From CAYZUE01 sp964481825 (GTDB lineage Archaea > Hydrothermarchaeota > Hydrothermarchaeia > Hydrothermarchaeales > JALUUU01), in assembly GCA_964481825.1 (NCBI GenBank), contig CAYZUE010000038.1:1-11944 (forward strand): a stretch of 11,944 nt of DNA, in the 5' to 3' direction. Each line of letters begins with the position of its first letter. Position 1 is the first letter of the stretch. The position numbers and the translations under genes are program-made. Below, one piece after another: positions 1 through 6,271 of this stretch. The notes under the pieces are model-generated. The model was not told where the DNA came from. It did not search any database and was given only the letters and a program-made list of their open reading frames with translations.

Positions 1-90
1 TTTTTTTCCTATTTCTCTTTTTATTTCATAATTATAAATTCTTTAATATCAAATCTAAATGCTAATCTTATCATTATAATCGTTATCTGA
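1..90. other. AT-rich 3' flank of the chaperonin gene
   Basis: Non-coding stretch beyond the stop codon of the chaperonin gene. On the plus strand it begins with a run of seven T followed by further pyrimidine-rich sequence up to about position 26. This would suit termination of a plus-strand gene arriving from the left, not of the minus-strand chaperonin, whose transcript would read it as A-rich. No gene or clear hairpin is seen. Confidence 0.4.
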
Positions 91-1719
91 TTATGTCATA
101 AGTCCTCTAAAATCTATTTTATTCCCTTTTGCCGGGAAATCGACAGCCCCCTCAGGTATTGAAGGAGCTTTAATTTGGGGTTCCTGGATCTTTTCTTCAT
201 CGTTCGGGCCTTTTGCAATCAATACCTCATCAATCCTAAGAATCATGTTAACAAGTTCACTGGCAATACTCAGGGCGTGCTTCTTTGATTTGAAGGATTC
301 AATTATTCCTGCTTCAAGAGAATACTTTAATTTTCCGTCACGTACATCTAATCCGTAAGTTTGTTTATTATCCCTATGATATTTTCGAAGTTTAGCAAGA
401 CTATGGAGTGGTTCAATCCCAGCGTTTAAAGCCAAAGATTTAGGGATTGATTCCAGAGCATCGGCATAAGCGTAAATAGCTAATTGATGCCTTCTTTTAA
501 CTTCTAGAGCATTGTCCCTTACATACCTCGATATTCCGATTTCACATGCTCCACCTCCCGGTACACATCTTTTGTCAGAAAATACTTTTGAAATAACAGA
601 TACCATGCTCTCAATCCTTCTACTTATTTCAAGGGTTACGATTTCACTCCCCCCTCTAACAAGAATAGTCGTGATATTATGATTCCGACAATTTAAAATA
701 TACATAATCTCTTCTAAGCCCATTTTTTCTTCAATTATACTGCCAGCATAACCTAGAGTATTAGAATCAATATCTTTGACATTACCAACTATCCTTCCTC
801 CTGTTGCCTTTGAAAGTAATGTTAAGATATCTCTATCTACGTCCCGTACTGCTAAGATACCTTTCTCTGACAAAAAAAATCCTGCAAGGTCTTCAATATT
901 TTTATGACAGAATACAACATTTGCTCTTGATTTTACAATCATGTCAACGGCGATTCTCAATACTCTGCTTTTATAATCCATGAAATCGCCAATATTGCGT
1001 GGATCTTGGAGTTTAATTTTGATTTCTTTAACCGGTTTTACAACAAAATCTGTATCTATTAATAGGATTCGCCCATTTTTAACGATGCTTGGCATTTTTT
1101 TATTTATACGTTTACCTAAATCAATTATTACACCTTCAATAAGCTGGGAATCACCGATATTGCCCCCGGGTCTAGGGACCACTTTAATGTTTTCAACTTT
1201 CTTAGATATCGTAACTGCATTTACTACTAGATTGCTTAGATGATCCACTTCTTTTTCGCTGATTTTTCCCCCTATCATTGTTGATGCTAAATCTAAGATA
1301 TTTTTTTCAGTGAGAGGGAAAGATGCATTATCTAAATATCTCTGCGCATTTTTATGTGCAATTCTATATCCTTCAGCAATTACTGTGGGGTGTAACCCTT
1401 GATCTAGAAGTTCCTCTGCTTTTTTTAAGAGCTCTCCCACTAAAACTACAACAGTGCTTGTCCCATCCCCATCCTCCTTTTCCATCACTAGTGAGGCTTC
1501 TACTACCAACTTAGCTGCTGGATGCTGAATATTAATCCTGGATAGAATTGTCGAACCCTTATCAGTTATTGAAATATCTTTAGAATCGGAGATGAGCATT
1601 TTTTGGAGACCTTTTGGTCCAAGAGTTGTTTTTATAGTCTCTGCTATTACTCGTACAGCTAATATATTCTCTCTCAGTGTATTTTTTTTATTAATAGTTT
1701 GATGTTTATTAGCACTCAT
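91..1719 (-). CDS. Divergent group II chaperonin (thermosome/CCT-like) subunit, probably hydrolysis-impaired
   Basis: Cytosolic chaperonin subunit of 542 residues, normal length for the family. The equatorial domain shows TLGPKG (33-38), QHPAAK (65-70) and the phosphate-binding GDGTST (84-89). Family-like intermediate and apical segments follow (NVVFCHKNIEDLA about 267-279, RGGSE 355-359), then VPGGGA (386-391), GIEPL (434-438) and GLDV. Active thermosomes pair ATP with two aspartates, one in an NDG motif and one in an EDA/HDA motif before VPGGG. Here the first reads DKG (K54) and the second ES (S371), in alignments needing no gaps. The third aspartate, in GDGTST (D85), is kept. The C-terminal tail is polar and lacks the Gly-Met repeats of many thermosomes. 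The ATG lies 25 bases from the norD stop; a TATA-like element at the end of norD suits a leaderless start. Family assignment is secure; loss of hydrolysis and any link to norQD are inferences. Confidence 0.93.
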   Translation of the reverse strand: MSANKHQTINKKNTLRENILAVRVIAETIKTTLGPKGLQKMLISDSKDISITDKGSTILSRINIQHPAAKLVVEASLVMEKEDGDGTSTVVVLVGELLKKAEELLDQGLHPTVIAEGYRIAHKNAQRYLDNASFPLTEKNILDLASTMIGGKISEKEVDHLSNLVVNAVTISKKVENIKVVPRPGGNIGDSQLIEGVIIDLGKRINKKMPSIVKNGRILLIDTDFVVKPVKEIKIKLQDPRNIGDFMDYKSRVLRIAVDMIVKSRANVVFCHKNIEDLAGFFLSEKGILAVRDVDRDILTLLSKATGGRIVGNVKDIDSNTLGYAGSIIEEKMGLEEIMYILNCRNHNITTILVRGGSEIVTLEISRRIESMVSVISKVFSDKRCVPGGGACEIGISRYVRDNALEVKRRHQLAIYAYADALESIPKSLALNAGIEPLHSLAKLRKYHRDNKQTYGLDVRDGKLKYSLEAGIIESFKSKKHALSIASELVNMILRIDEVLIAKGPNDEEKIQEPQIKAPSIPEGAVDFPAKGNKIDFRGLMT

Positions 1720-1740
1720 TGGAAAAAAATCCCTACAATA

Positions 1741-1751
1741 GTTATTAAATG
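1741..1751 (-). promoter_or_regulatory. Probable TATA box of the chaperonin gene
   Basis: On the minus strand this reads catttaataac, overlapping the norD stop codon. Its centre is about 27 bases before the chaperonin ATG, so transcription would start at or next to the ATG and give a leaderless mRNA. No Shine-Dalgarno sequence lies in the 25-base gap, which agrees. Read-through from norQD is also possible. The element is short and A/T-only, so the evidence is spacing more than sequence. Confidence 0.4.
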
Positions 1752-4099
1752 GTTAGCTTCCTGTAAATCTCTGGAAGTTTTTGAGGCAATTTATTGATAT
1801 CATCTAGGATTATATAATTTACATCCCCATACATGTGCTGAATATAATCTCTTGCCTCAGTATCGATTGTTATGCAGAATGGAGTAATATGTTTACGTTT
1901 AGCTTCAGTTAAGGCTTTCTTGGTATCCTCGATACCATGATCCCCTTTATATTCATCAAAATCTTCTGGTTTACCATCACTTAAGATTATCATGATCTTT
2001 GTCTTAGCTACCTGTTGATCCATTATCTTTGTAAGATGCCTTATAGGTGCCCCCATTCGAGTATAATCAAAAGCTTTCATACCAGAAATACGTTGCTTAA
2101 CATTAATATCGTAACTTTCATCAAAAGTTTTGATTTTATAGAAATCACATTGTTTCCGAGTTTTTCCTGAGAATCCGTATATAGCATATTTATCATTAAG
2201 ATAATCTAATGCTTCACACATAATCACTAGAGAATCTTTCTCAGTATCCATCACCCACCCAGTTGTTGATCCACTCATATCTACTAAAAATGCTACAGCA
2301 ATATCTCGATCATTTTTATCTATTTTAATATACAAATCATCAGAAGGCTGAAGTCCAGCATACATATCAATCATTGCTTCTATTACAGCATCCAAATCTA
2401 TCTCCTCTCCTTCCTTATGTCTATTTAGTTTTTTATATTCTGGACGGAGTCGTTCAAACTGCCTCCGAACCATCAACAACAGGCTTGAATATTTATCTAG
2501 GGTTTTATCTACGAATTTATCAGATTTTTTTGCCACTTCCTTCTCTTTTAAAGAACACCATGCAGCCCTGTAATTTCCTACTTCATAATCCCATTCATCA
2601 TAAAGGGTTGCATCAACCATGTCTTTATCCTCCATTTCTACTTGATAAGTAGTTGATAAACTCCTTATTTGAGCTCTAACTAGATTGTTTGTGGATTCGA
2701 GCACTTTAACAAACAGTGTAGAATCAAGTTCCCCCATCTCTCCAAGTTGTTTTTCAAGTTTATCTATAATTTCATCTAGTATTTCATCCGGTAATGATAT
2801 TCCTAGTTTTAGTAATACATCCTCAAGATTAAAAAATTCTAAAAATGAAAAATTTTCCTTAATATCTTCAACTGCATTCTCTAGTGATATATCACTTGGA
2901 GAATCTCCTATTAACTTGTAAATATCCGATAGTGAATTAATTAGTTCTTGCTTAGTCAAATTTAAACCTAGAGTTATTTCTTCAGGTTTAATTTTTCCAA
3001 TGTACAAGATGTCTTGAATCCCAGTATAGACACCATCCAAACCAGTGATTATACTATATATTTGTGCGGTAACTCGAGCAGAATCCTCAGAGGATGGTTG
3101 AACAGTTAACATTTCATTGATTAGAGATAAACACTTCTTTGTTACTATTGAGAGAGTATCAGAGTGAATACCCAATTCTTGATTGATCATTAAAGCTTTT
3201 TGAAAATCATATACGGCAATTTCTTTTTCTGTTAATCCGGCAGGAGCAGCACTATTATTTAAAATAGCTTTTTTGATAAATGCTAAATCCCGATATAGTC
3301 CTTTAAATTCTATGGAAATGTAATGCTCTATCCTAGCGTTATCTACAATTTCATATATTTTCAATGCTAAATCTCTATCAGGGAAAAAAGAGAAGAATTT
3401 TTCGAAGTCGCTAAGTCCGGTTGAGCTATTTTTTTTATATTTTTCATTTAGGTATTCAATAGTTTCAGTTATCCTATCAAGAACAAGATCGAAGCTTCGA
3501 TATCGTATTTGAGCGTATTTATACACAGTAAGTAACTTATATACTTTGAAATTATCTTCCTTTGATGTAAATTCTTTAATTACAGAAGGCAAATAAATTG
3601 TTCGAGTATCGGTATAAGTCTCATTACCCGTTGTGATTTTTAGGTCTCTCCCACTTATGGCATTAATATATAAATTAAGGATATTTTTTATATCTTCAAA
3701 TTGTAATCCAACAGTACGAATCTTATTTATGATTTCCCGAGTTATCCCTTTAAAGAAATTCCTTGCAGGTACTACTCCATAACCCTCATAGAGTTCTATT
3801 CCATATTCTACCCATTTCTCCATGTCATTAAAGGAAAAGTGAGTGATAGCATCAGGAGCTGTTTTGAAGTAATAGAAAGCCATTTCAGGATCACGCCTTG
3901 CAAGTCTTTTTCCAAGCTTATAGACTCCCATTAATTCAGCTTCATTAAGGTTAACCAATACTGAAGTGGCCTCATCGATACTATGAGTACCTTTAGAATA
4001 ATGTGTTCCTGTGTATCTTTGAACAATTTCATCTTCTCCAAAAGATACCTGTCCAAGTATTTTAGTTAATTCAGACTTAATTATTGAAGAATTCACCAT
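1745..4099 (-). CDS. norD: NorD-like VWA-domain protein, partner of a MoxR-class ATPase
   Basis: Protein of 784 residues in the NorD/CbbO class, whose members act with NorQ/CbbQ AAA+ ATPases as adaptors in activating or metal-loading an enzyme (nitric oxide reductase or Rubisco in the known cases). The long helical N-terminal region has the class motif NARIEHY (254-260). Next come YDEWDYEVGNYRAAWC (500-515), RRQFERLRPEY (545-555) and GEEIDLDAVIEA (564-575), all typical of NorD. The C-terminal VWA domain (about 598-784) has a complete MIDAS metal site: DMSGS (D607, S609, S611), T680 in DYTRMG, and D708 in SDGKPEDFDEYKG. No signal peptide or membrane segment is evident, so it should be cytosolic. 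Its ATG lies 6 bases after the norQ stop with no Shine-Dalgarno site, suggesting coupled translation. The client is unknown, since no norB/norC, Rubisco or nitrite reductase gene is in the window. Confidence 0.88.
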   Translation of the reverse strand: MVNSSIIKSELTKILGQVSFGEDEIVQRYTGTHYSKGTHSIDEATSVLVNLNEAELMGVYKLGKRLARRDPEMAFYYFKTAPDAITHFSFNDMEKWVEYGIELYEGYGVVPARNFFKGITREIINKIRTVGLQFEDIKNILNLYINAISGRDLKITTGNETYTDTRTIYLPSVIKEFTSKEDNFKVYKLLTVYKYAQIRYRSFDLVLDRITETIEYLNEKYKKNSSTGLSDFEKFFSFFPDRDLALKIYEIVDNARIEHYISIEFKGLYRDLAFIKKAILNNSAAPAGLTEKEIAVYDFQKALMINQELGIHSDTLSIVTKKCLSLINEMLTVQPSSEDSARVTAQIYSIITGLDGVYTGIQDILYIGKIKPEEITLGLNLTKQELINSLSDIYKLIGDSPSDISLENAVEDIKENFSFLEFFNLEDVLLKLGISLPDEILDEIIDKLEKQLGEMGELDSTLFVKVLESTNNLVRAQIRSLSTTYQVEMEDKDMVDATLYDEWDYEVGNYRAAWCSLKEKEVAKKSDKFVDKTLDKYSSLLLMVRRQFERLRPEYKKLNRHKEGEEIDLDAVIEAMIDMYAGLQPSDDLYIKIDKNDRDIAVAFLVDMSGSTTGWVMDTEKDSLVIMCEALDYLNDKYAIYGFSGKTRKQCDFYKIKTFDESYDINVKQRISGMKAFDYTRMGAPIRHLTKIMDQQVAKTKIMIILSDGKPEDFDEYKGDHGIEDTKKALTEAKRKHITPFCITIDTEARDYIQHMYGDVNYIILDDINKLPQKLPEIYRKLTI

Positions 4100-4105
4100 A
4101 TTTTT

Positions 4106-4903
4106 TCACAATACAGTTGAAATAATTTCACGGATAGCAATCTGCATTTCCTTATCATCAGTAACAGGATTTGTGATGGCAACTTCACACGCAAGTTTCG
4201 GATCAATGCCGGAACTTATAAGCTTCCCTGCAAAGATTAATAATCTAGTACCAGGACCTTCCTCTAGTCCTTTGTCCTTTAAATTTCTAATTTTATCTCC
4301 AAGTTTAACTAAATCTCTTGAGACTTCAATATCTATTCCACTTTCATGTTCGATTATTTTTTCTTCAATATCTTTTGGAGGAAAATTAAAGTTTATAGAA
4401 ATGAAACGTTGCCTTGTACTGTGTTTCATGTCCTTCATAACACTCTGATAACCGGGATTGTAGGATACTACAAGCATAAACTCGGAGGGCGCCTTAATAA
4501 TCTCCCCCCTCTTTTCCATAGGCAAGAGCCTTCTATCATCTGCTAGTGGATGAATTATTACAGTAGTATCTTTACGGGCCTCGACTACCTCATCAAGGTA
4601 ACAAATTCCCCCTACTTTCACAGCTTTTGTCAAGGGACCGTCGACCCATTCGACATCTCCACCTTTTACTATGTATCTTCCTACAAGGTCACTGGCTGTT
4701 AGATCATCATGGCAAGCAACGGTTACTAGTTGCCTTTTGAGCCTCCAAGACATATATTCAACAAATCTTGTTTTGCCACAACCTGTAGGACCTATCAACA
4801 TAATATGCATTTTATTTTTGTAGGCTGATTCAAATAATTCTATTTCTTTATTAATAGGTATGTAAAAAGGTTCTTCCTTGATTTGAAAATTTTCGATTTT
4901 CAT
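4106..4903 (-). CDS. norQ: NorQ/CbbQ-like MoxR-class AAA+ ATPase
   Basis: AAA+ ATPase of 265 residues, usual length for NorQ/NirQ/CbbQ. It has Walker A GPTGCGKT (38-45), Walker B ICYLDE (100-105, with D104 and E105), and a sensor-1 asparagine N149 within SYNPGYQSVMKDMK. It also has HSTRQRF (161-167) with candidate arginine fingers R164 and R166, and HPLADDRRLLP after Walker B. The SYNPGYQ and STRQRF stretches are the class signature and separate it from generic MoxR proteins. Proteins of this class form rings that use ATP to remodel a client through the VWA partner encoded directly downstream. It is first in the norQ-norD-chaperonin cluster and has a TATA element about 68 bases upstream of the ATG, leaving a leader of roughly 40 bases. 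Function as a metalloenzyme activator is inferred from the family. Confidence 0.92.
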   Translation of the reverse strand: MKIENFQIKEEPFYIPINKEIELFESAYKNKMHIMLIGPTGCGKTRFVEYMSWRLKRQLVTVACHDDLTASDLVGRYIVKGGDVEWVDGPLTKAVKVGGICYLDEVVEARKDTTVIIHPLADDRRLLPMEKRGEIIKAPSEFMLVVSYNPGYQSVMKDMKHSTRQRFISINFNFPPKDIEEKIIEHESGIDIEVSRDLVKLGDKIRNLKDKGLEEGPGTRLLIFAGKLISSGIDPKLACEVAITNPVTDDKEMQIAIREIISTVL

Positions 4904-4932
4904 CCTTGCAGATTTTTTTTTAGAGACGTTTA

Positions 4933-4940
4933 CACCTCCT
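4933..4940 (-). promoter_or_regulatory. Displaced Shine-Dalgarno sequence (aggaggtg) in the norQ leader
   Basis: A full-strength AGGAGGTG is present, but 29 bases separate it from the norQ ATG instead of the usual 5-9. No ATG, GTG or TTG lies at a useful distance in any frame. Between it and the ATG there is a run of nine A. A weaker AAGG touches the ATG. It may be a standby ribosome site or part of a leader control element. Confidence 0.4.
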
Positions 4941-4966
4941 GATAATTAAATGTAATTTTCATTTCT

Positions 4967-4975
4967 ATTTATAAT
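4967..4975 (-). promoter_or_regulatory. Probable TATA box of the norQ-norD cluster
   Basis: Reads attataaat on the minus strand. With the usual archaeal spacing, transcription would begin near 4945, just before a strong Shine-Dalgarno sequence, giving a leader of about 42 bases. It is the best TATA-like element between norQ and the small gene upstream. Confidence 0.45.
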
Positions 4976-5082
4976 CATTGGAAATTACCAATTTAGTGGG
5001 ATGTTATTTGAAATTAATAAGGATTTACAAGTGAGAATAAGATGGACCTACCTAAGAATTATTAGCTAATTATTAAATTAGA

Positions 5083-5274
5083 TTATTCCTCGAACAATTC
5101 AGGAAACACCTTTTCTTCCAGTGCCAATAATCTATCCTCCTGACCAATAACTTTCAAATCAATATCCATTATGTAAATTTCTAGATTGTCAAGAAAAATT
5201 TCCATATCTTCTCTAAGTTTCTTAACATTATGATTTAATTGGTCAATATCTTTGATAAGATCTATATTTGACAT
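5083..5274 (-). CDS. Small charged, possibly coiled-coil protein of unknown function
   Basis: Not recognised. The protein is 63 residues from the chosen ATG: strongly charged and acidic, with hydrophobics spaced in a heptad-like way (IDLIKDIDQLNHNVKKL, then LLALEEKV), which suggests a helical, perhaps dimeric coiled-coil protein. It has no membrane segment, no cysteine and no catalytic motif. The frame opens five codons earlier at a TTG, but the ATG is better placed, with GAAGG about 10 bases upstream. It is transcribed in the same direction as norQ but separated by 179 bases, with a TATA candidate for norQ in between, so it is probably its own unit. It is divergent from the UPF0147-like gene across an AT-rich spacer. 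Its small size leaves some doubt that it is real, but the sensible amino-acid composition and promoter-rich upstream region support it. Confidence 0.6.
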   Translation of the reverse strand: MSNIDLIKDIDQLNHNVKKLREDMEIFLDNLEIYIMDIDLKVIGQEDRLLALEEKVFPELFEE

Positions 5275-5302
5275 TAATTTTACCTTCAAGAGTGGGATTA
5301 AT

Positions 5303-5325
5303 AGTTTAGATTTAATAATTAAACT
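5303..5325. repeat. Inverted repeat AGTTTA-N11-TAAACT at the small gene's promoter
   Basis: Perfect 6-base arms around an 11-base spacer that includes a TATA-like aattattaaa on the minus strand. It lies about 30-50 bases upstream of the 63-residue gene. The position fits an operator, but the arms are short and the composition biased, so chance is not excluded. Confidence 0.35.
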
Positions 5326-5352
5326 ATAAGCATATATATATATTCAGAAATA

Positions 5353-5370
5353 TTTTTTTAATTAAAAAAA
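5353..5370. repeat. Perfect A/T palindrome of 18 bases
   Basis: Seven T, then AATT, then seven A (the A run continues to 11). It is a perfect palindrome in the middle of the divergent spacer. Such phased A/T tracts bend DNA and favour or exclude chromatin proteins; it could also simply reflect composition. Confidence 0.5.
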
Positions 5371-5504
5371 AAAATGATAATCTAAAATGATATTTCAACA
5401 TTTATTATTATGAAGATTATATGTGAATAGATTTAAATTAAATTGTAACATACTCTACAGTAATCTATGAATTCGTATTTTGTAATACACTAATTTATAA
5501 TAAA

Positions 5505-5528
5505 ATTGAAAAAAAAATAATTTTCAAT
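5505..5528. repeat. Inverted repeat ATTGAAAA-N8-TTTTCAAT next to a promoter
   Basis: Perfect 8-base arms separated by 8 bases, ending 6 bases before the TATA box of the UPF0147-like gene, where the BRE and transcription factors would bind. Dyad symmetry beside a TATA box suits an operator; the nearby SufR-like regulator is the obvious candidate, by proximity only. Confidence 0.45.
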
Positions 5529-5534
5529 AAAAGT

Positions 5535-5542
5535 TTTATAAA
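5535..5542 (+). promoter_or_regulatory. TATA box of the UPF0147-like gene
   Basis: Reads tttataaa with its centre about 27 bases before the ATG at 5566, so the transcript should begin at or beside that ATG. This decides the start: the GTG at 5557 in the same frame would lie upstream of the mRNA. The box sits inside a small palindrome, agttt-tat-aaact (5532-5544). Confidence 0.6.
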
Positions 5543-5565
5543 CTACAGATATAATTGTGAACTTA

Positions 5566-6219
5566 ATGAAATTGCCGCATTATTATAAAGAACTTGATTT
5601 AATATCAAAAAACTTAAGTTTATTAATTAAAAATGATGACAAATCTGAGAAACTTTTAAAAAATATGGATTTGACAGTTGAAGATATATCAAATCAATTA
5701 CGCAACTCCTTATTAAAGACTTCTAAACTACTTTTAAATGAAAGAACAATTACAAGTGATAAAATCGATAGAGCTGTAAAAATTCTTAAGGAAATTTATG
5801 ATAATAGCGAAACTCCATTGAAAATAAGAGAATTAATAATAAATTCCGCTATCGAGCGATTAATTAATGTAAAAAAAGAGTTAATGGTTTCAGATACATC
5901 TATTGTAGCTGGTGTAATAAAATTTCAACCAACCCTGGATCTTCTGATTTTAGATGACAATAAAACAATTCAAATGCGAAATAAGCTAGGTATAAATGAG
6001 GTTTCACCAGTTATAAGAGAAGCTGCGATAAAAGCTAAACTCACACTAGAGGATAAATCGTTAGATAAAAAGGAACGGACTAACAAGGCCACAGATATTC
6101 TTGCTGAGACTCTACAGCCAGCCTATTACGGGGGGAGAAATCCACCATCATATTCCAATGAACTTAAAACAATATTGTGGGAAATTGCCCACACCATCAG
6201 TCATCAAAACACTAATTAA
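5566..6219 (+). CDS. UPF0147-like protein with a partly duplicated domain
   Basis: Protein of 217 residues, mostly helical and charged, without membrane segments or cysteines. The C-terminal half resembles archaeal UPF0147 proteins, which are usually about 90 residues and of unknown function. SPVIREAAIKAKLTLEDKSL (147-166) corresponds to the family's TPRNIRxxAxxAxxxLxDxSL pattern, and KATDILAETL (174-183) followed by PPSYSNELKTILWEI (193-207) corresponds to its AxxILDExxxxPxxPxxxRxxIWxI pattern. An insertion, PAYYGGRN, interrupts the second pattern. A copy of the first half also occurs earlier: RAVKILKEIYDNSETPLKIRELIINSAIERL (69-99, motif residues I72, L73, E76, P84, I87, R88). So the protein looks like a UPF0147 domain preceded by an extra half-domain. 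The ATG was chosen over an upstream GTG from TATA spacing. A SufR-like regulator gene starts 52 bases downstream with its own promoter. The family call comes from memory of its consensus. Confidence 0.7.
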   Translation: MKLPHYYKELDLISKNLSLLIKNDDKSEKLLKNMDLTVEDISNQLRNSLLKTSKLLLNERTITSDKIDRAVKILKEIYDNSETPLKIRELIINSAIERLINVKKELMVSDTSIVAGVIKFQPTLDLLILDDNKTIQMRNKLGINEVSPVIREAAIKAKLTLEDKSLDKKERTNKATDILAETLQPAYYGGRNPPSYSNELKTILWEIAHTISHQNTN

Positions 6220-6240
6220 AAGTTTTTACAGTAGAAACTT
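6220..6240. repeat. Inverted repeat AAGTTT-N9-AAACTT at the regulator's promoter
   Basis: Perfect 6-base arms around 9 bases, beginning directly at the stop codon of the UPF0147-like gene and overlapping the TATA box of the SufR-like gene. A repressor bound here would block that promoter, so autoregulation is plausible. Confidence 0.4.
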
Positions 6241-6246
6241 ATATAA
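6238..6246 (+). promoter_or_regulatory. TATA box of the SufR-like regulator gene
   Basis: Reads cttatataa, centred about 30 bases before the ATG at 6272, which predicts a leaderless or nearly leaderless transcript. No Shine-Dalgarno sequence precedes the ATG. It supports starting the protein at 6272 and not at 6101, where the frame opens inside the preceding gene. Confidence 0.55.
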
Positions 6247-6271
6247 CTCACTAAGGCGATACAGACTTAAA

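Larger units (their letters stand above)
5275..5565. other. AT-rich divergent intergenic region with palindromes
   Basis: About 290 bases without a gene, lying between the divergent 63-residue gene and the UPF0147-like gene. It is almost entirely A/T and holds TATA candidates for both directions: tatatata around 5332-5342 and an AATTATTAAA at 5311-5320 for the minus strand, and tttataaa at 5535-5542 for the plus strand. Three inverted repeats are listed separately. No tRNA, structured RNA or further reading frame is seen. Confidence 0.6.

Noticed and set aside
980..1514. Plus-strand reading frames of 87 and 63 codons opposite the chaperonin gene
   Set aside because: They lie wholly inside the strongly conserved chaperonin frame, encode no recognisable motif and have low-complexity composition; they are antisense shadows.
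1745..4903. norQD as evidence for denitrification or for an ammonia-oxidising archaeon
   Set aside because: No nitric oxide reductase, nitrite reductase or ammonia monooxygenase gene is present, NorQD-type pairs serve varied clients, and eL14 plus the SecY and uL15 style argue for a euryarchaeal or Asgard-type host.
4911..4920. A9 run in the norQ leader as a programmed frameshift
   Set aside because: The run lies before the first good start codon, and no reading frame entering it was found to have a start codon at usable distance from the ribosome site.
5045..5075. attagctaat palindrome downstream of the 63-residue gene as a terminator hairpin
   Set aside because: The 10-base perfect dyad is A/T-rich, has no loop and no following T run on the minus strand.
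5290..5556. Possible small RNA or tRNA in the long AT-rich spacer
   Set aside because: No cloverleaf, no GC-rich stems and no conserved tRNA promoter elements could be found; the inverted repeats have A/T stems that would be weak in RNA.
6101..6271. N-terminal extension of the SufR-like protein from the ATG at 6101
   Set aside because: It would overlap the UPF0147-like gene by 119 bases in another frame, adds no winged-helix sequence, and would lie mostly upstream of the TATA box at 6238-6246.
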